6,223 nucleotides of DNA. Source: DATLFS01 sp035540935 (GTDB lineage: Bacteria; Actinomycetota; CADDZG01; WHSQ01). The translations under genes and the position numbers were made by a program. Below are positions 1-5,090 of this stretch, piece by piece; position 1 is the stretch's first letter, and every line of letters starts with the position of its first letter. Location: the NCBI GenBank assembly GCA_035540935.1, contig DATLFS010000062.1, positions 1 through 6,223 of the forward strand, read 5' to 3'. Under the pieces are notes generated by a model. That model ran no database searches. It was not told the origin of the DNA and was given only the letters and a program-made list of their open reading frames with translations.

Positions 1-2
1 GG

Positions 3-737
3 ATATGCGGTCTGCGGATGCACGGCAACGTTCGCCGGGGCAGAGACGGCGTGTACTACACGTGCGAGCTGAATCGCCGGCAAGCGTCGTTGGTTCCAGA
101 GGAGCACCCTCGCACCGTCTATCTGCGGGAGGACAGGGCAGGGGAGAAGGTCGTCGAGTTCCTGAGCACGCATGTGTTCGGGCCTGAGCGCGTGGACGCG
201 CTTAGGGAAGCGCTGGCGACCACGGCTCCCGAGGCCGACAAGGTCCAAGCCGAGGTCGAGCGTCTGCGCAGCGAGATAGCGGGCCTGCAGACGAGGATCA
301 AGCGGCTCGTCACGAACCTGGAGGCCGAGGAGCCGGGCAGCGAGATCGCGACCGATATCCGGGCGCGCATGGATGAGTTGGCGAGGCTCAGAGGCAAGAA
401 GCAGCCTCAGTTGGAGGCCGCAGAGTGCGAGTCGAGGCAGGTCCCGGACCCGGAGTCGGCCGAGGCCCTCGTGGCTGCTCTGCCGCTCCTGGACGTGGAC
501 TGGCAGCTGCTAAGCGATCAGGAGTTCCGCGTCTTGCTGACGGCACTTAACTTCGAGGCGAGTTACGACCCGACTAAGCGCGAGCTGACCATCAGGGTGA
601 CGTTGGTTCCCGAGCTGACGGACCCTGATGGGCCGCGCGCTCCCCTTTTGTTCGTGCCCCCGGCAGGATTCGAACCTGCGCACCGCGCTCCGGAGGCGCG
701 TGCTCTATCCCCTGAGCTACGGGGGCGCGCCGGCTAG
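3..737 (+). CDS. Large serine recombinase, C-terminal fragment (5' end outside window)
   Basis: This is the C-terminal 244 residues of a site-specific DNA recombinase; the catalytic serine domain would lie left of the window. Numbering from the first full codon, it opens in a zinc ribbon: C2-G-L-R-M, then Y18-Y-T-C21, followed by E-H35-P-R-T-V-Y-L-R-E-D and F-G-P-E-R. This order is typical of the zinc-ribbon domain of actinobacterial large serine recombinases. Residues about 78-142 are rich in Glu, Arg, Leu and Lys and look like the coiled coil that large serine integrases use for synapsis control. There is no reason to start at the ATG at 18, because the zinc ribbon is already under way upstream of it. 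Arg codons AGG (384) and AGA (390), uncommon in such GC-rich DNA, fit foreign origin. Residues 218-241 are antisense to a tRNA gene, so the tail after about residue 215 may not be native. Family assignment is firm; whether it is active cannot be judged. Confidence 0.85.
   Translation: MCGLRMHGNVRRGRDGVYYTCELNRRQASLVPEEHPRTVYLREDRAGEKVVEFLSTHVFGPERVDALREALATTAPEADKVQAEVERLRSEIAGLQTRIKRLVTNLEAEEPGSEIATDIRARMDELARLRGKKQPQLEAAECESRQVPDPESAEALVAALPLLDVDWQLLSDQEFRVLLTALNFEASYDPTKRELTIRVTLVPELTDPDGPRAPLLFVPPAGFEPAHRAPEARALSPELRGRAG
655..726 (-). tRNA. tRNA-Arg, anticodon CCG
   Basis: The minus strand folds into a complete 72-nt cloverleaf. The acceptor stem is GCCCCCG with CGGGGGC, the D stem GCTC with GAGC, the anticodon stem CGCGC with GCGCG around the loop CTCCGGA, the variable loop GTGC, and the T stem GCAGG with CCTGC around TTCGAAT. 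The discriminator is A. The anticodon CCG reads the Arg codon CGG. The 3' CCA is not encoded; the bases after the discriminator are CGA. It is transcribed leftward, divergently from the response regulator and argS group, and its 3' end abuts the recombinase gene. The whole tRNA is overlapped on the other strand by the recombinase reading frame. All stems pair perfectly, so it looks functional. Confidence 0.96.
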
Positions 738-741
738 CCTA
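736..741 (-). promoter_or_regulatory. Candidate -10 element for tRNA-Arg
   Basis: On the minus strand the hexamer TAGGCT fits the TAnnnT pattern of a -10 box. It lies about 10 bases upstream of the mature tRNA 5' end, a sensible distance. No convincing -35 hexamer is visible 17 bases further upstream. It overlaps a plus-strand TAGCCT (735-740) that could serve the response regulator, so the two divergent start sites may share this spot. Evidence is a short motif plus position only. Confidence 0.3.
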
Positions 742-772
742 GAGCATCGTCACCGCTCCGAGACCGCCGCGG

Positions 773-1189
773 ATGACGACCTGGCCGGCGCGCCGTACGG
801 ATACCATCGTCCGCACATTGGCTCCCTCCAAGCGCATCCTCGTCTGCGACGATGATCCCGTGATCCTGCGCCTCCTCGAGGTCAACCTCGAGCTCGAGGG
901 GTATGACGTGATCGCCGCGCGCCACGGCGCGGAAGCCGTGGATCTCGCGACGCAGAATCCTCCCGACCTCGTCATCCTCGACATCATGATGCCGCGCATG
1001 GACGGTTACGAGGCGTGCGAGGCGATCAAGGCGCAAGACGCGACGCGGGACGTTCCGGTCATTTTCCTGTCGGCGAAGGCGCAGCAATCCGATGTCGAGA
1101 AGGGTCGCCGCTACGGCGTCGCGGAGTATCTGACGAAGCCCTTCGATCCCTCAGAGTTGCTCGAGATCGTCGAGCGTCTCACCGCCTGA
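773..1189 (+). CDS. Receiver-only (CheY-like) response regulator
   Basis: A 138-residue protein made of one phosphoacceptor receiver domain with no DNA-binding or enzymatic output domain. Key residues are all present: the acidic cluster D26-D27-D28 after the first strand (R-I-L-V-C), the phosphorylated aspartate D70 in V-I-L-D-I-M-M-P, the switch Ser S100 in I-F-L-S-A-K, and the conserved lysine K122 in Y-L-T-K-P-F. It probably accepts phosphate from a histidine kinase encoded elsewhere and acts by protein contact. The ATG at 773 gives about 20 residues ahead of the domain that look unconserved. A TTG at 818 would start M-A-P-S-K-R-I-L-V, the usual length for this family, and sits just after a TACCAT -10-like hexamer (802-807), so the true start is uncertain. 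There is no clear Shine-Dalgarno sequence at either. The stop is 4 bases before argS, suggesting co-transcription. The cognate kinase and output are unknown. Confidence 0.9.
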   Translation: MTTWPARRTDTIVRTLAPSKRILVCDDDPVILRLLEVNLELEGYDVIAARHGAEAVDLATQNPPDLVILDIMMPRMDGYEACEAIKAQDATRDVPVIFLSAKAQQSDVEKGRRYGVAEYLTKPFDPSELLEIVERLTA

Positions 1190-1193
1190 TCGC

Positions 1194-2861
1194 ATGGCGG
1201 GGATCACCGACCATCTCGCCTCCCTCGTCACGGACGCGCTGGAATCGATGCGCCGCGATGGAACGACCGCGTTCGAGAGCCTTCCTGCGGTGCAGCTCGA
1301 GCGCCCCAAGCGGCGCGAGCACGGTGACTGGTCGACCAACGTCGCGCTGTCGATCGCGGGGAAGGGGCATTCTCCCCGAGACTTCGCGAACGAGCTGGTG
1401 GATCATCTGCCCGCATCCGACATGGTCGCCGGCGTGGACGTGGCCGGTCCCGGCTTCATCAACTTCCGCCTTGCTCCCGCCTGGCTGCACGACGTGGTTC
1501 GGCGCGCCGCCGATCCTTCGTCCGGCTTCGGCCGCAGCGATGCCGGCGCCGGGAGGGTCGTGAATGTCGAGTTCGTCTCGGCCAACCCGACCGGGCCGAT
1601 CAACGTGGTCTCGGGGAGGCACGCGGCCTACGGCGACGCGGTCGCGAGCCTGCTCGAGGCGACCGGACACCGCGTCGGCCGCGAGTACTACGTCAACGAC
1701 GCCGGCCGCCAGATGACGCTCTTCACGCGGTCGGTCGAAGCGCGCTACCTCCAGCACTTCGGCCTCGAGGCGGAGATTCCCGAGGAGGGCTACCGCGGCG
1801 AGTACGTGCGCGATCTCGCGGTCGAGATCGCCGCCGAGGTGGGGGACCGACTGACCGGCGTTGAGGGTGGTGAGCGTGTCGCGGCACTGCGCGATCTGGC
1901 TCTCGCGCGCATGATGGACCAGATGCGCGGGACGCTCGATCGCTTCGGGACGCGCTTCGACACCTGGTTCTCGGAGCGGTCGCTGCACGATAGCGGAGCG
2001 GTCGAAGAGGCTCTGCAGCGCTTGGGGGCGTCTGGGCTGGTCGAGGAGCGCGAGGGCGCGGTCTGGTTCAGATCGAGCGAGTTCGGCGACGACAAGGACC
2101 GCGTGCTCGTGCGATCCGACGGCGAGCCGACGTACCTGGCAGCCGACGCCGCCTACATGCGAGACAAGTTCGGGCGCGGCTTCGACCATCTCGTGTACGT
2201 GCTGGGCATGGATCACCACGGCACGATCGCCCGGATGCATGCTCTCGCCGACGCGCTCGGCTTCGGCCGTGCGCGCGTCGAGATCCGGCTGGTCCAGCTG
2301 GTGACCCTGCAGCGGGGCGGCGAAACCGTGAAGGCGTCGAAGCGGGCGGGCCAGGTCGTCCCGCTCGACGAGCTCGTCGAGGAGGTCGGCAAGGACGCGG
2401 CGCGCTACATCTTCCTGATGAGGTCGCTCGACGCGCCGCTCGAGTTCGACATCGAGCTCGCCAAGGAGCAGGCGCCGGAGAACCCGGTCTATTACGTCCA
2501 GTACGCGCACGCACGCATCTGCTCGATCCTGCGGCGCGCCGGAGAGCAAGGGGTCGACATCCCCGACGTCGGGGATGTGAGCCTCGACGCACTCGTTCAC
2601 CCGAGTGAGGACGCGCTCATGCGGAAGCTGGCGTCGTACGAGGAGGTCCTTCCGGAAGCGGCCGCGATGCGAGCGCCGCACCGCATCGCGCGCTACGTCG
2701 AAGAGTTGGCCGCCACGTTCAGCGCGTTCTATCGCGATTGCCGCGTGGTCGGAGAGGACGAGGGTGTGACCGCCGGCCGGCTCGCCCTCTGCATCGCCAC
2801 CCGTGCCGTCGTCGCCGACGGCCTCGGGCTCCTCGGCGTCTCCGCGCCGGAGCGCATGTAG
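1194..2861 (+). CDS. argS: Arginyl-tRNA synthetase
   Basis: Class I aminoacyl-tRNA synthetase that charges tRNA-Arg with arginine using ATP in the cytoplasm. It has 555 residues, the normal bacterial length. Residues about 1-105 form the N-terminal tRNA D-loop recognition domain, with H-G-D-W-S-T-N-V-A typical of ArgRS. The catalytic domain contains S-A-N-P-T-G-P at 129-135, R-E-Y-Y-V-N-D-A-G-R-Q, and G-M339-D-H-H-G. The KMSK-like loop reads K380-A-S-K-R-A-G. The C-terminal DALR anticodon-binding domain includes V435-Q-Y-A-H-A-R-I, and the protein ends L-G-V-S-A-P-E-R-M as many ArgRS do. The HIGH signature, normally H-I/V-G-H after N-P-T-G-P-x, is N137-V-V-S140, so both histidines are replaced. 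The ATG at 1194 fits the family N terminus but has no obvious ribosome-binding site. It sits 4 bases after the receiver gene and 2 bases before the PhzF gene. A tRNA-Arg gene lies 467 bases upstream on the other strand. The identity is secure. Confidence 0.97.
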   Translation: MAGITDHLASLVTDALESMRRDGTTAFESLPAVQLERPKRREHGDWSTNVALSIAGKGHSPRDFANELVDHLPASDMVAGVDVAGPGFINFRLAPAWLHDVVRRAADPSSGFGRSDAGAGRVVNVEFVSANPTGPINVVSGRHAAYGDAVASLLEATGHRVGREYYVNDAGRQMTLFTRSVEARYLQHFGLEAEIPEEGYRGEYVRDLAVEIAAEVGDRLTGVEGGERVAALRDLALARMMDQMRGTLDRFGTRFDTWFSERSLHDSGAVEEALQRLGASGLVEEREGAVWFRSSEFGDDKDRVLVRSDGEPTYLAADAAYMRDKFGRGFDHLVYVLGMDHHGTIARMHALADALGFGRARVEIRLVQLVTLQRGGETVKASKRAGQVVPLDELVEEVGKDAARYIFLMRSLDAPLEFDIELAKEQAPENPVYYVQYAHARICSILRRAGEQGVDIPDVGDVSLDALVHPSEDALMRKLASYEEVLPEAAAMRAPHRIARYVEELAATFSAFYRDCRVVGEDEGVTAGRLALCIATRAVVADGLGLLGVSAPERM

Positions 2862-2863
2862 CC

Positions 2864-3724
2864 GTGCGGTTCTTCCAGGTCGACGTGTTCGCCGGCAAGG
2901 CCTACGAGGGGAATCCCCTCGCCGTCTTTCCGGAGGCCGATGGGCTGGCGAAAGTGCAGATGCAGGCGATCGCGCGCGAGATGAACCTCTCGGAGACCGC
3001 GTTCGTCACCGGGCGCACGAGCGACTCGTACGACGTCCGCATCTTCACGCCGGCTCGCGAGCTTCCTTTCGCAGGCCATCCGACGATCGGGACCGCCTGG
3101 GTCCTCCGCCGTTTGGGCATCCTTACGGAGGACGACGCCACGCAACGGTCGGCCGCGGGCGAGACGGAGGTCGTCGCGCATGGCGAGATGATCTGGTTCC
3201 GCCGGTCGGGCCGCGCCGGCGACGACCTGCAGGCACGTGATCCGTGCTTCGCGCGGCGCGCCGCTGGCGCGCTGGCCATTGGTGAGGCCGAGATCGAGCT
3301 CGAGGCGCGGGAGCTCGGTCGCTCGGGGCACCTGCGTCCCGCTCTGGCGGACGCGGGGCTGGAGCCGCTCATCGTGCCGGTGCGCGATCTCGAATCGCTC
3401 GGGCGGATCGCTCCGCTGCCGGACGCGGTCGCGGCTCTCCCGGGGATGGGCGTCTATTGCTTCACCGCCGCCGGCGCCGGACGGATCCGAGCGCGCGGCT
3501 TCTTCCCCGAGGTGGGGATCCTCGAGGACCCGGCTACGGGGTCGGCGGCGGCCGCGCTCGGCCTCTACCTGGATCGGAGGATCGGCTCGATAGATCTGAA
3601 CGTGACGCAGGGCGTGGAGATCGGCCGACGCTCGCTCCTGCACGTGCGCGCCGGGAGCGGCCGGGTGGAGATCGGCGGGCGCTGTGCGTTCGTCTTCGAG
3701 GCGTCTCTCTCGGCGATCCCATAG
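2864..3724 (+). CDS. PhzF-family isomerase-like protein
   Basis: A 286-residue member of the PhzF phenazine-biosynthesis-like family, which shares its two-lobed fold with diaminopimelate epimerase (DapF). From the GTG start it reads V-R-F-F-Q-V-D-V-F-A-G, the standard family opening. Motifs follow in order: G-N-P-L-A-V-F, N-L-S-E44-T-A-F-V with the catalytic glutamate of PhzF, F-A-G-H72-P-T-I-G, and E-D222-P-A-T-G-S-A-A near the C terminus. These match the Glu, His and Asp of the PhzF active site. The cysteine motifs that DapF uses for epimerisation are absent. GTG 2864 was chosen because the homologous region begins exactly there; an in-frame ATG at 2738 would add 42 residues overlapping argS. 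A GGAG at 2849-2852 lies 11 bases upstream and could be the ribosome-binding site. No other phenazine genes are visible, so phenazine synthesis is unlikely. The substrate is unknown. It is sandwiched between argS and lysA, probably in one operon. Confidence 0.9.
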   Translation: MRFFQVDVFAGKAYEGNPLAVFPEADGLAKVQMQAIAREMNLSETAFVTGRTSDSYDVRIFTPARELPFAGHPTIGTAWVLRRLGILTEDDATQRSAAGETEVVAHGEMIWFRRSGRAGDDLQARDPCFARRAAGALAIGEAEIELEARELGRSGHLRPALADAGLEPLIVPVRDLESLGRIAPLPDAVAALPGMGVYCFTAAGAGRIRARGFFPEVGILEDPATGSAAAALGLYLDRRIGSIDLNVTQGVEIGRRSLLHVRAGSGRVEIGGRCAFVFEASLSAIP

Positions 3725-3727
3725 GGC

Positions 3728-3733
3728 TACGCT
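3728..3733 (+). promoter_or_regulatory. Candidate -10 of a leaderless lysA promoter
   Basis: TACGCT fits the TAnnnT -10 pattern and ends 7 bases before the GTG start of lysA, so transcription could begin at the start codon itself. This leaderless arrangement is common in actinobacteria. No good ribosome-binding site lies in the usual window before this GTG (an AGGG at 3723-3726 is about 14 bases away), which fits leaderless initiation. No -35 match is visible at about 3705-3710. It would give lysA expression independent of the upstream genes. Confidence 0.35.
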
Positions 3734-3740
3734 GCCCCGC

Positions 3741-5039
3741 GTGAACGAGGTCCTGCCCGACACCGCGCAGATCAGATCCGGCCGTCTGTCTATCGGCGGC
3801 GTAGATGCCGCCGACCTCGCGGATCGCTACGGGACGCCGCTGATCGTCTTCGACCGCGTCACTTTCGAGGCGCGGGCCCGCGCCTTCGCCGCCGAGGTCG
3901 ACGCGGAGCAGGTCTTCTACGCGGGCAAGTCATTCCTGTGCGTGGCCGTCGCGGAGCTGCTCGATGACCTCGGGCTCGGCCTCGACGTCTGCACGGGCGG
4001 AGAGCTGGCGACGGCGCTCGCTGCCTCCTTTCCCGCCGGTCGGATCATCTTCCACGGGAACAACAAGTCCGAGGAGGAGCTGCGGGCGGCGAAGGACACC
4101 GGCGTCGGACGCATCGTCGTCGATTCGTTCGACGAGATCGAGCGCCTCCGTTCCATCGGGGTCGGCTCCGATCTCCTGGTGAGGATCACCCCCGGCGTCG
4201 AGGCGCACACGCACGAATACGTCCAAACCGGACAGGAGGACTCGAAGTTCGGGTTCACGCTTGCCGACGGCATCGCCCTGGAGGCGCTGCGGCATGCCCT
4301 CGATCTCGCCGGCGACCGCGTCTCCGGCGTGCATGCGCACATCGGGTCGCAGATCTTCGAGCTCACCGCATTCGACCTCGCCGTCGCGCGCCTGGCCACG
4401 TTCCTCGTCGCGGCGCATGCCGAGCTCGGTTTCGAGGCGCGAGAGTTGAACCTCGGCGGCGGCATAGGGATCGCCCACACGCGGGACGAGGTCACCCCGG
4501 ATCCCGCCCGCGTCGTGAAGAGCCTGCGGGATGCGGTGGAACGCGAGTTCGCCGAGCGAGGACTTCGGGTTCCGCGGCTGCTCGTAGAGCCCGGCCGGGC
4601 TATCGCCGGCCCCTCCGGGGTCACGATCTACCGCGTCGGAACGGTGAAGAGGATCCCGGGCGTCAGGACCTACGTCGCGGTCGATGGTGGCATGAGCGAC
4701 AACCCGCGGCACGCGCTCTACGGGGCGAGGTACGAGGCTCTCCTCGCGGAGCGGGCCGGCGCACCGGCAACCGCGAGGGTGACGATCGCGGGCAAGCACT
4801 GCGAGTCGGGCGACGTCGTGACGAGGGACGTGCGCCTCCCCTCGGATGTCGCGCCCGGAGATCTGCTCGCGGTCCCGGCCACCGGCGCGTACACGTACGC
4901 GATGGCTTCCAACTACAACCGCGTCCCGCGTCCCGCCGTGGTCATGGTCGAGGGCGGAGACGCGATCGAGATCGTGGCGCGCGAGTCGCACCTCGACCTC
5001 CTCCGCCTCGATCGCCGCGCCGACGGCAGCCCTCTCTAG
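3741..5039 (+). CDS. lysA: Diaminopimelate decarboxylase
   Basis: PLP-dependent enzyme that decarboxylates meso-diaminopimelate to L-lysine, the last step of the DAP lysine pathway, in the cytoplasm. It has 432 residues, normal for the family. Signatures in order: Y-G-T-P-L near the N terminus; PLP lysine K63 in F-Y-A-G-K-S-F-L; H-G-N-N-K-S; H200-I-G-S-Q; the phosphate-binding G239-G-G-I-G-I; E283-P-G-R; D-G-G-M-S-D-N-P-R; C354-E-S-G-D-V, the partner-subunit cysteine/glutamate site; and Y384 in T-G-A-Y-T-Y-A-M-A-S. The PLP motif is Y-A-G-K-S rather than the more usual Y-A-x-K-A-N, a minor variant. GTG 3741 places the N terminus at family length; an in-frame ATG at 3684 would overlap the PhzF gene by 41 bases and add an Arg/Ser-rich stretch unlike LysA. 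It is 16 bases after the PhzF gene and ends just before a strong hairpin. The argS...lysA proximity matches known actinobacterial order. Confidence 0.96.
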   Translation: MNEVLPDTAQIRSGRLSIGGVDAADLADRYGTPLIVFDRVTFEARARAFAAEVDAEQVFYAGKSFLCVAVAELLDDLGLGLDVCTGGELATALAASFPAGRIIFHGNNKSEEELRAAKDTGVGRIVVDSFDEIERLRSIGVGSDLLVRITPGVEAHTHEYVQTGQEDSKFGFTLADGIALEALRHALDLAGDRVSGVHAHIGSQIFELTAFDLAVARLATFLVAAHAELGFEARELNLGGGIGIAHTRDEVTPDPARVVKSLRDAVEREFAERGLRVPRLLVEPGRAIAGPSGVTIYRVGTVKRIPGVRTYVAVDGGMSDNPRHALYGARYEALLAERAGAPATARVTIAGKHCESGDVVTRDVRLPSDVAPGDLLAVPATGAYTYAMASNYNRVPRPAVVMVEGGDAIEIVARESHLDLLRLDRRADGSPL

Positions 5040-5044
5040 ACGCG

Positions 5045-5074
5045 GAAGAGGCGCCGCGGATGCGGCGCCTCTTC
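5045..5074. terminator. Perfect 13-bp hairpin between convergent genes
   Basis: The arms at 5045-5057 and 5062-5074 are exact inverted complements around the 4-base loop GGAT. The hairpin begins 5 bases after the lysA stop and ends 16 bases before the stop of the convergent repeat-protein gene. Neither strand has a run of Ts after it, so it is not a textbook intrinsic terminator. U-tract-poor hairpins are common terminators in high-GC actinobacteria, and being symmetrical it could serve both genes. Confidence 0.8.
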
Positions 5075-5090
5075 ACATGTCGCTCTGACT

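Noticed and set aside
630..650. GC-rich stretch followed by TTTT as a terminator for the recombinase
   Set aside because: The possible stem is only 3-4 bp and lies inside the still-open recombinase frame, so it is too weak to call.
1179..2681. A 500-codon open frame antisense to argS
   Set aside because: It lies opposite an unmistakable argS, is composed mainly of Arg, Asp, Val and Ala, and shows no recognisable motif. Long antisense frames are expected in high-GC DNA.
2864..3724. Phenazine biosynthesis cluster
   Set aside because: Only a PhzF-family gene is present, flanked by argS and lysA; no phzA/B, phzD, phzE or phzG-like genes are visible.
2729..3763. Long minus-strand open frame opposite the PhzF gene
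   Set aside because: No domain signatures and Arg-rich low-information sequence; the plus strand has a clear family match at full length.
3930..4991. Long minus-strand open frame opposite lysA
   Set aside because: Shadow of lysA; no motifs of its own and no plausible start signals.
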